From positions 186,001 to 250,000 of the forward strand of contig NZ_ATJV01000048.1 in NCBI RefSeq assembly GCF_000443165.1: a stretch of DNA of 64,000 bases, in the 5' to 3' direction. This stretch comes from Thauera terpenica 58Eu (GTDB lineage: Bacteria; Pseudomonadota; Gammaproteobacteria; Burkholderiales; Rhodocyclaceae). This document shows positions 20,251 to 30,449 of the stretch, one piece after another. A model generated the notes under the pieces. That model was not told where the DNA came from, did not search any database, and saw nothing but the letters and a program-made list of their open reading frames with translations. Positions within the stretch are counted from its first letter, which is position 1. Each line of letters starts with the position of its first letter. The position numbers were made by a program, and so were the translations under genes.

Positions 20251-21987
20251 GTGAGCATGTCCGAACACAAGCTGTCCCTCAGTTGCGCCCCCTTGACGGG
20301 CACCCGGCACACACGCAGTCCCGCACTCCCTGCCCGGCGCACGCTTCGAGCATGGCTCAACTGGCGCCCGCAGGTGTCGACCGAATCCCTGCTGCTGGGC
20401 GTGAGCCTGTACCTCACGCTCGTGTTCAACACCCCGTTCTGGCGTGCGCTGCTGGCCGGACGTAGCGCGCAGGACGGAACCTTCACCTACGTCCTCGCCG
20501 TCGGCGTCGCGCTCACTGCGCTGCACTTCGTCCTGCTCGCGCCACTGCTCAACCGCTGGACCACCAAAGCCCTGCTCGGCGCGCTGATCCTGATCGCGGC
20601 CATCGCCAGCCACTATGCGGGCCAGTACGGCGTCTACTTCGACCCCGACATGTTGCGCAACGTCGTTCGTACCGACTCCGCCGAGGCCCGCGAACTCCTC
20701 ACCCCAGGCTTTTTCATCCACCTCCTCGTGCTGGCGCTACCCCCCTTGCTCGTCCTGCAGCGCGCACAGCTGCGCCGCCGGCGCGCGAGCCGGGCGTTCA
20801 TGGTGCGCACAGCCTGCAGCGTGCTTGCCCTCGTCGTCGCCCTGGCGGCACTGGGCAGCGTGTTCAAGGACTTCTCGGGCGAGATGCGCCAGCACAAGGA
20901 AATCCGCTACCTGATCACACCCGCCGCAGCGCTGTGGTCGCTAGGGCGCGTGCTGACCCACGATGTGAGTGCCGCCAATACCCCACGCCGCGCTATCGGC
21001 ACCGACGCCCAACTCGGCGCGAGCTGGCAGACGGCGCACAAGCCCATGCTCTTCGTCATCACCGTGGGCGAGACCGCACGCGCGGCAAACTGGGGCCTGA
21101 ACCAGTCCGCCGCCGAGCGTGCAGTGCGTGACACCACCCCCGAACTCGCCCGTCATGAGGTGATCAACTTCCCGGACGTCAGCAGTTGCGGCACCAATAC
21201 CGAAGTCTCGCTGCCCTGCATGTTTTCCGTGCAAGGGCGCCGTCACTATGACGAAGATGCCATCCAGAACAGCGAGTCGCTGCTCAACGTGCTGCAGCAC
21301 GCCGGCTTGCGCGTGGTGTGGAACGACAACCAGTCGGGCTGCAAGGGCGTCTGCACCGGACTGGAAACCATCCGCCCCGACCCGGCAGCACTCCCCGCGC
21401 TGTGTACGGACGGTCATTGCCTGGACGAAGCCCTGGTCGAGCGCAGCCGCAGCCTGTTGCGCGATGCACAGGGCAATCTCGTCCTCGTGCTGCACCAGCT
21501 CGGCAACCACGGCCCATCCTATTTCCGCCGCTATCCGCAGGCCTTCCGCCGCTTCACCCCGACCTGTGACGACGACGATCTGTCGAAGTGCAGCCGTGAG
21601 CAGATTGCCAACAGCTACGACAACGCCCTGGCCTACACCGATCACGTCGTCGCACGCACCATCGAGCTGCTCAAGGAAGTCGAAGACAGATACGACACCG
21701 CCTTGCTCTACGTCTCCGACCATGGCGAATCGCTCGGCGAGAACGGAATCTACCTGCACGGCCTGCCCTACTCGATCGCCCCTGCACAGCAGACCCAGGT
21801 GCCGATGGTGATGTGGTTCTCGCCTGGCTTCGCCGCGCGCAACCGGCTCGATCTTGCCTGCCTGCGTCGCCAGGCCGAGCAGCCGACGACTCACGACGCG
21901 CTCTTTCACACCGTGCTGGGACTGGTCGATGTCACCACCACTATCCACGAGCCGGCGCTGGACATCGGTGGCGCCTGCCGGCGCTGA
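20251..21987 (+). CDS. eptA: EptA-like phosphoethanolamine transferase
   Basis: An inner-membrane enzyme that adds phosphoethanolamine to lipid A, lowering the negative charge of the outer membrane and raising resistance to cationic peptides. About five N-terminal helices are followed by a periplasmic alkaline-phosphatase-fold domain. The nucleophile Thr is in VGETARAANWG, the conserved block SSCGTNTEVSLPCMFS follows, and metal ligands occur in SDHGESLGENG and YLHGLPY. The start is given at a GTG; an ATG at 20257 is equally possible and neither has a good Shine-Dalgarno. It diverges from the two-component genes across a 213-base gap in which I see no PmrA-type box. Confidence 0.92.
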   Translation: MSMSEHKLSLSCAPLTGTRHTRSPALPARRTLRAWLNWRPQVSTESLLLGVSLYLTLVFNTPFWRALLAGRSAQDGTFTYVLAVGVALTALHFVLLAPLLNRWTTKALLGALILIAAIASHYAGQYGVYFDPDMLRNVVRTDSAEARELLTPGFFIHLLVLALPPLLVLQRAQLRRRRASRAFMVRTACSVLALVVALAALGSVFKDFSGEMRQHKEIRYLITPAAALWSLGRVLTHDVSAANTPRRAIGTDAQLGASWQTAHKPMLFVITVGETARAANWGLNQSAAERAVRDTTPELARHEVINFPDVSSCGTNTEVSLPCMFSVQGRRHYDEDAIQNSESLLNVLQHAGLRVVWNDNQSGCKGVCTGLETIRPDPAALPALCTDGHCLDEALVERSRSLLRDAQGNLVLVLHQLGNHGPSYFRRYPQAFRRFTPTCDDDDLSKCSREQIANSYDNALAYTDHVVARTIELLKEVEDRYDTALLYVSDHGESLGENGIYLHGLPYSIAPAQQTQVPMVMWFSPGFAARNRLDLACLRRQAEQPTTHDALFHTVLGLVDVTTTIHEPALDIGGACRR

Positions 21988-22058
21988 TGGCATGCCCGAA
22001 TGCACGTCCCGAGGCATGTCCCGAAGCGCGCCCAAACACAGGGCAATCCGCCGCACCC

Positions 22059-22075
22059 CTTAAGCCCAGCTTAAG
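22059..22075 (+). promoter_or_regulatory. PmrA/QseB-like box upstream of mprF
   Basis: CTTAAG-N5-CTTAAG, a perfect direct repeat with five-base spacing, 88 bases before the mprF ATG. A -10-like CTTATG follows at 22085-22090. This is the strongest match in the window to the box of PmrA/QseB-type regulators. Confidence 0.72.
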
Positions 22076-22163
22076 TCTCACGCCCTTATGCTTGACTCAT
22101 CCGGACCCAGGCTCTGACGCTGGCCCCGGCTCCCAAGCTGATCCAACACCCTGAACACACAAA

Positions 22164-24785
22164 ATGAGTCTCGAACATGGCGTGGAGCCTGGTGACATGA
22201 CGACACCCGCAAGCGCAGTCGAGACCCCCGATTCAGGCACCGAGCCGGGGCGCATCCTGCGCCGCCTCGTGGTCCCGACCCTCACCGTGCTGCTGCTCGC
22301 GCTGGCCTGGTTTGCCGTGCGCCGTCTGGCGGCAGACGTTTCCTATGAAAGCCTGCAGTCCGCCATCGCCAGCATCCCGGTCGCCACCCTGATCGCCGCG
22401 CTGGCCCTGACCGCGCTCAGCTTTGCCGCCCTGACCGTCTACGACCTCGGCGCGCTGGCCTTCGTCGGCCGCCAGCTGCCTCTGCCCATCGTCGCGCTGA
22501 CCTCCTTCTCCGCCTACGCGGTGGGCAACACGGTGGGTTTCGGCGCACTCACCGCGGGCGCCATCCGCTATCGCTTCTACACCTCGCAAGGCATCGAACC
22601 CGAGGAGATCGGCGGCATCGTCGCCTTCGTCACGGTGTCCTTCGGCCTCGGGCTCGCGGGCGTGGCCGGCCTGGGCATGCTCGCGGCCGCGGGCGAATTC
22701 GCCCATCTGCCACTGCCGGCGAGCAGCATCAAATGGATGGGCGCGGCGCTGGTGGCGAGTCTGGCCGCGCTGGTGCTGGCTGCGGGCGAAGGCCGTGACG
22801 TGCGCCTCCTGGGGCGTGCATGGCGCCTGCCCTCGCGCCACCTGATGCTGCGCCAGTTTCTCGCCACCGCCGTCGACGTCAGCGCATCGGCCGCCGTGCT
22901 GTGGGTGCTGCTGCCCGCAAACAGCGTGGACCTGCCCGCCGTCATCGCGCTCTATGCGGTGGCTGTCGGCCTGGGTGTGCTCAGCCATGTGCCCGCTGGT
23001 CTGGGCGTGTTCGAGACCGTCATCGTTGCCGGACTCGGCGAACAGGTGGGCATAGACGCCGTGCTCGGCGCCCTGGTGCTGTATCGGGTCATCTACCACC
23101 TGGTGCCGCTGGTGCTGGCGGTGCTGCTCGTCTCCGTGCTGGAGATGCGCCGCGTCGCCGGCAGCCCGCTGGCCACGCTGGCCCTGCGCGCCGCCACCCG
23201 CATGGCGCCACCGCTCATCGGCGCCTTCACCCTGGTGCTGAGTGCGACCCTCATCCTCTCCGGCGTGACCCCGGTTGGCGAAGACTCGCTCGGGCTGCTC
23301 GAAGGCGTGCTGCCGCTGCCGGTGGTGGAAGGCGCGCACTTCCTCGGCAGCGTGCTCGGCGTGGTGCTGCTGCTGGTGGCGCGCGGCCTGGTGTTCCGCC
23401 TCGACGGCGCATGGTGGATGGCGATGGTGCTGGTGCCGCTGTCGATGCTGCTGTCGATGGCGAAGGGCATTGCCGTGGGCGAGACCGTCCTGCTCGGCAC
23501 CTTGCTGCTGGCCCTGGTCGCCGCACGCCGCGAGTTTTCCCGCCCCGCCTCCCTCGTGCATCAGGCGCTGTCGCCAGGCTGGCTGCTGGCGGTGGGCACG
23601 CTGATCGTGACCGCCGCCGCGGTGTTCTTCTTTGTCTATCAGGAGGTCGCTTACTCGCACGAGCTGTGGTGGCAGTTCGAGCTCTCGGGCGAAGCCCCAC
23701 GCAGCCTGCGCGCCATGATGGGCATCGTGCTGACCGCGGGTTTTGGCGCCGGCTGGCTGCTGCTGCGGCCCTTCACAGCCAACAGCGCGCTGCCCACACG
23801 CGAAGAACTCGATCACGCCCTGCACATCGTCGCCACCCAGCCGCGCACCGAGGCCTGCCTGGTGGGGATGGGTGACAAGCGCCTGCTGTTCTCGGACGAC
23901 GGCCGCGCCTTCATCATGTATGGCCGTCAGGGGCGCTCCTGGGTGGCGCTGTCCGATCCGGTCGGCCCACGCGAGTGCTGGCCCGAGCTGGTGTGGCGTT
24001 TCTGCGAGTTGGCCGGTCAGGCCGGCGGGCGTGCGGTGTTCTATCAGGTGGGCGCGGATTCGCTGGCGCTGTATGCCGATGCCGGGCTGATGGCCTTCAA
24101 GATGGGCGAGGAAGCAGGCGTTGCTCTTGCCGACTTCGATGTGAAGGGCGGAAAACGAGCAGGCCTGCGTCAGGCGCTCAACCGCGCCGAGCGCGAACGC
24201 ATGGTGTTCGCAATCCTCACGCCCGCCGAGGCCGAGGGCGCGATGGCGGAGTTGAGCGCGGTGTCGGCGGCCTGGCTGGCCCATCACAAGGTGCGCGAGA
24301 AGCGCTTTTCGCTGGGCGCCTTCGACCCCGACTACCTGCGCGGCCAGCCGGTCGCGGTGCTGCGCCAGGACGATCGCATCATCGCGTTTTCCAATCTGCT
24401 GCTGACCGGACTGCAGGACGAGGCCAGCATCGACCTCATGCGCTTCGTGCCGGACGCGCCCAATGGGGTGATGGAAGTCCTGCTCACCCATCTCATGCTG
24501 CACTTCCGGGCCGCGGGCTACGCCCGCTTCAACCTTGGCATGGCACCGCTGTCCGGCCTGTCGGCGAGCGGCGCGGCACCGGTGTGGCATCGCGTCGGGC
24601 GCGCGGTGTTCGAACACGGCGAGCGTTACTACAACTTCGCCGGTCTGCGCGCATTCAAGGCCAAGTTTCGCCCCGACTGGCAGCCACGCTACCTCGCCGT
24701 CAGCGGCGGCATCAATCCCATGCTGGCCCTGACCGACATCACCATCCTGATCAGCGGCGGGCTCAAGGGCGTGATCGGACGATGA
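22164..24785 (+). CDS. mprF: MprF, lysyl-phosphatidylglycerol synthase/flippase
   Basis: An 873-residue fusion that makes aminoacylated (usually lysyl) phosphatidylglycerol and flips it to the outer leaflet. Residues from about 25 to 530 form some 13-14 transmembrane helices (flippase); the rest is the cytosolic DUF2156 GNAT-fold synthase, with FNLGMAPLSGL and ERYYNFAGLRAFKAKF typical of the catalytic end. The cationic lipid protects against peptides and acid. A second possible start is the ATG at 22197. acvB follows on the same strand. The PmrA-like box upstream suggests control by the adjacent two-component system. Confidence 0.92.
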   Translation: MSLEHGVEPGDMTTPASAVETPDSGTEPGRILRRLVVPTLTVLLLALAWFAVRRLAADVSYESLQSAIASIPVATLIAALALTALSFAALTVYDLGALAFVGRQLPLPIVALTSFSAYAVGNTVGFGALTAGAIRYRFYTSQGIEPEEIGGIVAFVTVSFGLGLAGVAGLGMLAAAGEFAHLPLPASSIKWMGAALVASLAALVLAAGEGRDVRLLGRAWRLPSRHLMLRQFLATAVDVSASAAVLWVLLPANSVDLPAVIALYAVAVGLGVLSHVPAGLGVFETVIVAGLGEQVGIDAVLGALVLYRVIYHLVPLVLAVLLVSVLEMRRVAGSPLATLALRAATRMAPPLIGAFTLVLSATLILSGVTPVGEDSLGLLEGVLPLPVVEGAHFLGSVLGVVLLLVARGLVFRLDGAWWMAMVLVPLSMLLSMAKGIAVGETVLLGTLLLALVAARREFSRPASLVHQALSPGWLLAVGTLIVTAAAVFFFVYQEVAYSHELWWQFELSGEAPRSLRAMMGIVLTAGFGAGWLLLRPFTANSALPTREELDHALHIVATQPRTEACLVGMGDKRLLFSDDGRAFIMYGRQGRSWVALSDPVGPRECWPELVWRFCELAGQAGGRAVFYQVGADSLALYADAGLMAFKMGEEAGVALADFDVKGGKRAGLRQALNRAERERMVFAILTPAEAEGAMAELSAVSAAWLAHHKVREKRFSLGAFDPDYLRGQPVAVLRQDDRIIAFSNLLLTGLQDEASIDLMRFVPDAPNGVMEVLLTHLMLHFRAAGYARFNLGMAPLSGLSASGAAPVWHRVGRAVFEHGERYYNFAGLRAFKAKFRPDWQPRYLAVSGGINPMLALTDITILISGGLKGVIGR

Positions 24786-24897
24786 ACGCACACCTGCTGC
24801 AATCGAGCGCACGATGAGCCGGCAAACCATGAATCCGCCAACGATGAACGGGCTGACCGTGATCGGACTGAAGCTGAACCCCTCGCGCGGACCGCTC

Positions 24898-26301
24898 ATG
24901 CGCCGCGCCCTACTCACCGCCTGCCTGCTGTGCAGCGCCGCAGCCGGGGCCGCCGGCCCCACACTCGCGGCCCAGCCCATGATAGGTAGCCCCGAAATCG
25001 TGCTGCCCCACAGCGCCCCGACCGGCGCAGTCGTGCTGTTCTCAGGCACAGGGGGCTGGGGAGAAACCGAGCGCGGCCTGGCCAGAACACTGGCCGGGCG
25101 CGGCCAGATCGTCATCGGGGTCGATCTGCCGTCGACGCTGCAGCACATGGCGGCAAGCGCTAACCCCTGCGCCACCCTCATTGGCGAGGTGGAGGCCGTC
25201 AGCCACCAGATCCAGCGCGACGCGAAGGCACAGGCCTACCACTTCCCTGTTCTGGCGGGCATGCAGGCCGGCGCGACCATGGCCCTCGGCGTCGCCGGCC
25301 AGGCGTCCACCGCCACCATCGCGCGCGTGCTCGCAGTCGACCCCGAACCCACGCTGCCCGGCCACAAAGCCCTGTGCAGCGAGCTGCCGCAAACGCACAG
25401 CAAGAGGATGTCCAGCTATGCGCTGCCCTCAGGCCCCCTGCCCTACGGCGTGGACCTTGTGCTCAGCACCGCGGCCACGGCCGAGGTACGTCAGCGCGCG
25501 ACCGAATTCGCCCACGGACGCAGCGAAATCCGTCTCAGCACTGAGCCAGAAGCCGCGCCCGCGCAAGCGCTGCTGCACGGTCTGGCCCAGGATGCAGCGC
25601 AAATTGGCACGGTGGCCGGGGTCGGAGTGACTGGAGCCGAGCTGACGCCGAGCGCGCAGACGCCGACCGAACCGACGCTCACCGACCTGCCCCTGATCGA
25701 GCTCCCCCTTGCCCATCCCAGCGATACGCTCGCCATCCTGTATTCGGGCGATGGTGGCTGGCGCGATCTGGACAAACAGCTCGCCGCCATCCTGCAGCAG
25801 GATGGCCTGCCGGTCGTCGGCGTGGACGTCCTGCGCTACTTCTGGAAACAGCGCGATCCGGAGCAGTGCGCGCAGGACCTGGGCCGCATCATCGAGGCCT
25901 ATCGGCACAAATGGGGCGCGCGCAAGGTGGTGCTGATCGGTTATTCCTTCGGCGCCGACGTCCTGCCCGCGCTCTACAACCGCCTCGCGCCCAGCGCGCG
26001 CGCCGCGGTGGTGCAGATCTCCCTGCTCGGCTTTGCCGCCAGCGCGGACTTCGAAGTCACCGTCGCCGGCTGGCTGCAGCAGCACAGCGGCAACGCGCTG
26101 CCCACGCTGCCCGAAGTGCGGCGCATAGCCCCGCAGCTGCTGCAGTGCTTTTATGGCGAGGACGACGACGACTCCGCGTGCACCCGGATCGGCACCGACA
26201 TCGAGCTCATTCGCACCACCGGCAGCCATCACTTCGACGGCGACTATCCCGCCCTGGCGCGGCGGATCATGCAGGGTCTGCAGCAGCGCAAGCTGCCCTG
26301 A
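24898..26301 (+). CDS. acvB: AcvB/VirJ-family periplasmic hydrolase
   Basis: An alpha/beta-hydrolase-like protein of the AcvB/VirJ family. In Agrobacterium AcvB hydrolyses lysyl-phosphatidylglycerol and is encoded with the MprF homologue LpiA. Two related halves are seen: GTGGWGETERGLA early, and YSGDGGWRDLDKQL in the second half followed by the nucleophile motif IGYSFGADVLPALY and a late GSHHFDGDY. The ATG at 24898 gives a compact signal peptide (MRRALLTACLLCSAAAG); starts at 24814, 24829 and 24844 would add a long hydrophilic leader. It ends only six bases from the convergent hsdR stop. Confidence 0.87.
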   Translation: MRRALLTACLLCSAAAGAAGPTLAAQPMIGSPEIVLPHSAPTGAVVLFSGTGGWGETERGLARTLAGRGQIVIGVDLPSTLQHMAASANPCATLIGEVEAVSHQIQRDAKAQAYHFPVLAGMQAGATMALGVAGQASTATIARVLAVDPEPTLPGHKALCSELPQTHSKRMSSYALPSGPLPYGVDLVLSTAATAEVRQRATEFAHGRSEIRLSTEPEAAPAQALLHGLAQDAAQIGTVAGVGVTGAELTPSAQTPTEPTLTDLPLIELPLAHPSDTLAILYSGDGGWRDLDKQLAAILQQDGLPVVGVDVLRYFWKQRDPEQCAQDLGRIIEAYRHKWGARKVVLIGYSFGADVLPALYNRLAPSARAAVVQISLLGFAASADFEVTVAGWLQQHSGNALPTLPEVRRIAPQLLQCFYGEDDDDSACTRIGTDIELIRTTGSHHFDGDYPALARRIMQGLQQRKLP

Positions 26302-26307
26302 GCCGGC

Positions 26308-29300
26308 TCACTGCGACCATTCGTTCGACAATGACTCCGCCTGCTTGAGCACCAGCTCGACCGCATCGGCTTGGCTGTCGGGCGGGTACTTCCACTTCTG
26401 CAAGCAGCGCCGTACCAGGATTCGCAGCCGCGCACGCACGCTCTCACGCACCTGCCAGTCCACCGTGGTGCTGGCCCTGAGTTTTTCGGTGATCTCGACC
26501 GCGATCTTCTTCAGGATGTCGTCGCCCAGCTCGCGCACTGCGCTTTCGTTGTTGGCCAACGCGTCGTAGAAGGCGATCTCGTCCTGCCCCAGACCCAGCG
26601 CCGCTTCGCGCTCCAGCACGGCCTGAAATTCCTTGGCCATCTGAATCAGCTCCTCGATGACCTGGGCCGTCTCGATGGCGCGGTTGTGGTACTTGCGCAG
26701 GGTTTCCAGCAAGCGCTCGCCGTACTTCTTCTCCTGCACCACGTTGTTGCGTGCGCGCGCCTTGATCTCGTCGCGCAGCAGCTTTTCCAGCAACTCGACC
26801 GCCAGATTGCGGCTCTCCATCTGGCGTACATCTTGCAAAAACTCGTCCGACAGCAAGCCGATATTGGGCTTGTCCAAGCCCGCAAGCGCAAAGATGTCGG
26901 CCACGCCGTCGGCGACGATGGCGTTGTCGAGGATCTGTTTCAGCGCGCTGTTCTGCTCTGCCGTGGAGCGCTTCTTGTCCACCGTGGTGTACTTGGCGAT
27001 GGCCGCCTTGATGGCCGCGAAGAAGGCGATTTCCTTGCGCAGCGCAGCCGCCTCATCCAGCGTGCCGCACAGCGAATAGGCCTTGGCCACCGCCACCATG
27101 GTGTCGAGAAAACGTGACTTGCCATCCTTCAGGCCCAGCAGGTGGTTGGCGCAGGGCACCAGCAGGGCCGCGGCTCGGGTCTCGAAACCGCTGTAGTCGC
27201 AGCCGTGCATCATGCCGCGCACGACGTCCATCTTCTCCAGCAAGACGGCCAGGGCTTCGGCCGCGTTGTGCGTGGGGTCGCCCTTGCCCTTGGCTTCGGT
27301 GTAAGTCTTGAGCGCCGCCTTGAGCTCGCTGGCAATGCCGATGTAGTCCACCACCAGGCCACCGGGCTTGTTCTTGAACACCCGGTTCACACGCGCAATG
27401 GCCTGCATGAGGTTGTGGCCCTTCATCGGCTTGTCCACATACATCGTGTGGCAGCACGGGGCATCAAAGCCGGTCAGCCACATGTCGCGCACAATCACCA
27501 GCTTGAGCGGGTCGCTGGCGTCCTTGAAGCGCGATTCCAGGCGCTTTTTCACCTGGCGGCTGGTCAGGTGGGGCTGCAGCAGCTCCTTGTCCGCCGCAGA
27601 GCCGGTCATCACCACCTTGATCGCGCCCTTTTCCGGGTCGTCGTCATGCCAGTGCGGGCGCAGGGAGACGATGGCGGTGTAGAGCTGGGCGCAGATGTCG
27701 CGGCTCATGCCGACGATCATGGCCTTGCCCTCCAGCGCTGCGCTGCGGGTCTCGAAGTGCTCGACCAGGTCCTTCGCCACCTGCGCCAGGCGCGGCGCGG
27801 CCCCCACCAGCTTTTCCAGCGCGGCCCAGTCGCTCTTGGTCTTCTCGCGGCTGGCGAGGTCCTCTTCGTCTTCCACCACCTCATCGACCTGTGCGTTGAG
27901 CGCGTCGATCTCGCTCTGCTTCACGTCCAGCCTGGCCAGACGGCTTTCGTAAAAGATGGGCACGGTGGCGCCATCGTCCACCGCATCCTGAATGTCGTAG
28001 ATGCTGACGTAGTCACCAAACACCGCCCGCGTGTCCTTGTCTTCCAAGGCAATCGGCGTGCCGGTAAAGCCGATGAAGGTGGCGTTCTTCAGCGCATCGC
28101 GCAGGTGCTTGGCGTAGCCGAACACATACCGGCCCGACTTCTGCACCAAGCGCCCCTTCATGCCGTACTGGCTGCGGTGCGCTTCGTCGGAGATCACCAC
28201 GATGTTGGCGCGTTCGGACAGCAGCGGGTGTTCGTCTTCCGCGTCCAGCAGGGCGAACTTCTGCACCGTGGTGAAGATGATGCCGCCGGCCTGGCGCGAG
28301 GCCAGCATCTCGCGCAACTCGTCGCGGCTTCCGGCCTGCAGCGGCGTGGTCTTGAGCAGATCAGCCGCCGCGCAAAAGGTGGCAAACAACTGCCCGTCCA
28401 GATCGTTGCGGTCGGTCACCACCACCAGCGTCGGGTTCTTCATCTGCGCCTGTTGCAGCAACTTGCCCGCGTAGCAAGCCATGGTGATGCTCTTGCCCGA
28501 GCCCTGGGTGTGCCACACCACGCCCGCCTTGCGCGAGCCCGGCTTCACTTCCTTGCCATAGGTGGCGCGCTCTTCGCGCACCTCGAGCACGCCCTTGGCG
28601 GGCGAACTGGCCGCAATCACCGTCGCGCGCACCGCCTCACGCACGGCGTGAAACTGGTGGTAGCCCGCAATCTTCTTGATGACGGCATCGCCGTCCTGCT
28701 CGAACAGCACGAAGTGACGGATGTAATCAAGGAACAGCTCGGGCGCAAAGAAACCGCGCACCACGGTTTCCAGCTCCAGTTGCACACAGGGGCGGTCGTC
28801 TTCGTTGGCAAGGGTGCGCCAGGGCAACATGCGCTCGGCGTTGGCGGTCAGCGAGCCCACGCGCGCCGTCCAGCCATCGCTCACCACCAGCGCCACGTTG
28901 CTGTTGAACAGCGCGCTGATCTCGTCCTTGTAGGTCTGCAGCTGATTGAAGGCATCCCACACGTCGGTGTGTTCGTTGGCCGGGTTCTTGAGCTCGATCA
29001 CCGCCAGCGGCAGACCGTTGATGAAGGCCACCAGATCAGGCCGCCGCGGCTGCTTGCTGCCGGCGACGGTGAACTGGTTGATCACCACAAATTCATTGAG
29101 TTGCGGATTGGCAAAGTCGATCAGGTGCACCAGATCGGTCTTCTTCGCCTCCCCATCGGCAAACTCAAGCGCCACGCCCGAAAGCAGCAAGCGGTGAAAG
29201 CTGCGGTTGCGCACCACCATCTGTGGCGCGCTGAGGGTGTGCACGGCGTGCACGGCTTGTTCCAGTGCCGCCGCGGGCATGTGCGGGTTGATGCGCGCCA

Positions 29301-29466
29301 GCGCCGCCAGCAGGCGGTCGCGCAAGATCACCTGACGGTAATCGGCACGCTCCGGGTGGATGCCCTCGGGGGCGATCTCCGGCCCGTGCACAAACTGCCA
29401 GCCCGCTTCCTGAAACCAGCCTATGCAGTGTTGTTCGAGTTGCTGTTCGTTCAGCATGACTGTCAT
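26308..29466 (-). CDS. hsdR: HsdR, type I restriction endonuclease subunit
   Basis: The motor and nuclease subunit of a type I restriction system, 1052 residues. The N-terminal PD-(D/E)XK nuclease is in RPDLVAFI...LAVIELKNP; the SF2 helicase domains follow with Walker [19 protein letters not shown] in [12 protein letters not shown] and the SAT-like FIGFTGTPI block. The C-terminal helical region that docks on HsdM is present, so the gene looks intact. The start is the ATG overlapping the stop of the RhuM-Doc gene; an ATG nine bases later (MLNEQQL) is the alternative. It is the last gene of the hsd operon. Confidence 0.94.
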   Translation of the reverse strand: MTVMLNEQQLEQHCIGWFQEAGWQFVHGPEIAPEGIHPERADYRQVILRDRLLAALARINPHMPAAALEQAVHAVHTLSAPQMVVRNRSFHRLLLSGVALEFADGEAKKTDLVHLIDFANPQLNEFVVINQFTVAGSKQPRRPDLVAFINGLPLAVIELKNPANEHTDVWDAFNQLQTYKDEISALFNSNVALVVSDGWTARVGSLTANAERMLPWRTLANEDDRPCVQLELETVVRGFFAPELFLDYIRHFVLFEQDGDAVIKKIAGYHQFHAVREAVRATVIAASSPAKGVLEVREERATYGKEVKPGSRKAGVVWHTQGSGKSITMACYAGKLLQQAQMKNPTLVVVTDRNDLDGQLFATFCAAADLLKTTPLQAGSRDELREMLASRQAGGIIFTTVQKFALLDAEDEHPLLSERANIVVISDEAHRSQYGMKGRLVQKSGRYVFGYAKHLRDALKNATFIGFTGTPIALEDKDTRAVFGDYVSIYDIQDAVDDGATVPIFYESRLARLDVKQSEIDALNAQVDEVVEDEEDLASREKTKSDWAALEKLVGAAPRLAQVAKDLVEHFETRSAALEGKAMIVGMSRDICAQLYTAIVSLRPHWHDDDPEKGAIKVVMTGSAADKELLQPHLTSRQVKKRLESRFKDASDPLKLVIVRDMWLTGFDAPCCHTMYVDKPMKGHNLMQAIARVNRVFKNKPGGLVVDYIGIASELKAALKTYTEAKGKGDPTHNAAEALAVLLEKMDVVRGMMHGCDYSGFETRAAALLVPCANHLLGLKDGKSRFLDTMVAVAKAYSLCGTLDEAAALRKEIAFFAAIKAAIAKYTTVDKKRSTAEQNSALKQILDNAIVADGVADIFALAGLDKPNIGLLSDEFLQDVRQMESRNLAVELLEKLLRDEIKARARNNVVQEKKYGERLLETLRKYHNRAIETAQVIEELIQMAKEFQAVLEREAALGLGQDEIAFYDALANNESAVRELGDDILKKIAVEITEKLRASTTVDWQVRESVRARLRILVRRCLQKWKYPPDSQADAVELVLKQAESLSNEWSQ

Positions 29467-30449
29467 TCCACCTTCAGCAGCACAAACTGCTCGATCAGCC
29501 GCACCATCAAGGCTTTTTGGTCGGGCGCACTTTCCGCCACCAGCAGCGCCAGCGCAACCAGGGTGTTGTCGTTTATCAACTGCGCCACCGGCTTGGCCAG
29601 CAAATGCTGGTTCAGCTGCAGATACCACAGAAACAGAAAGGAGCCGGTGCGCTTGTTGCCGTCGCTCAAGGGGTGGTTCTTGATGACGAAATACAGCAGG
29701 TGCGCCGCGCGGCTGGCCACATTCGGGTAGAACAATTCGTCGCCAAAGCCCTGCTCGATGGTGGCAATGCTCGATGCCAGCCCATCACCACGCAACTGCC
29801 CGAACAGCGCCGTGGCCTCGCCCTTGGCGATCAGCGCGGCCTTGAGCTGCGCCACGGCGCTCAGCACCTCATCAAGATGCAAGGTCCGCATGCCACTTTG
29901 CTGGCCGGTCTGCCCGCTCAGGCTCTGCTCGTCGTAGGCTTGCAGCAGGCTCCAGCTGCGGGCGTAATCGGCAATCACCGCCAGCACCGCCGCACCGTCA
30001 GCATTCACCAGTTGCTGGTTGGCCAGGGTACGGCTGAGCAAGGCAAGTGCCTGCTCAAACTCGATGCCGCGCTCAGCCAAGCGACGCTGGTTCAGGGTGT
30101 AGCCCTGCACCAGATGCTCTTTGAGCGTGCGCGTCGCCCACTGCCGAAACTGCACGCCACGTCGGGATTTGACCCGATAGCCCACCGAGATGATGACGTC
30201 GAGGTTGTAGTAGTCCACCTGGTAGGTTTTGCCGTCGGCGGCAGTTGTTGCATTTTTTGCAACAACTGCCTTGCGCTCCAGTTCACCCTCGGCGAACACA
30301 TTTCGCAGGTGGCGAGAAATCACCGATTTGTCGCGTTCGAACAGCTGAACCATTTGATCCAGACTGAGCCAGACCGTTTCCTTGTCGATGGAAACGGATA
30401 ACTGCACCTGCCCATCGGCTGCGGTGAAAAGCTGAACGGCGTGACTCAT
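29463..30449 (-). CDS. RhuM-Doc fusion protein within the hsd operon
   Basis: A 328-residue two-domain protein. The first 150 residues match the RhuM virulence-protein family ([36 protein letters not shown]), which resembles phage antirepressor-type domains. The C-terminal half is a Fic/Doc fold with the active loop [11 protein letters not shown], of the Doc type that modifies targets such as EF-Tu. It overlaps hsdS and hsdR by four bases on each side, so it is translated with them. No antitoxin gene is visible unless the RhuM part acts as one. It may be a second layer of defence or a restriction-linked toxin. Confidence 0.88.
   Translation of the reverse strand: MSHAVQLFTAADGQVQLSVSIDKETVWLSLDQMVQLFERDKSVISRHLRNVFAEGELERKAVVAKNATTAADGKTYQVDYYNLDVIISVGYRVKSRRGVQFRQWATRTLKEHLVQGYTLNQRRLAERGIEFEQALALLSRTLANQQLVNADGAAVLAVIADYARSWSLLQAYDEQSLSGQTGQQSGMRTLHLDEVLSAVAQLKAALIAKGEATALFGQLRGDGLASSIATIEQGFGDELFYPNVASRAAHLLYFVIKNHPLSDGNKRTGSFLFLWYLQLNQHLLAKPVAQLINDNTLVALALLVAESAPDQKALMVRLIEQFVLLKVE

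Noticed and set aside
22233-25181. 982-codon open frame on the minus strand
   Set aside because: It is antisense to mprF and the start of acvB, has a His/Gln-rich composition typical of reversed GC-rich coding DNA and no recognisable domain.
27142-29730. 862-codon open frame opposite hsdR
   Set aside because: The hsdR protein has all helicase and nuclease motifs; the opposite frame is compositional shadow.
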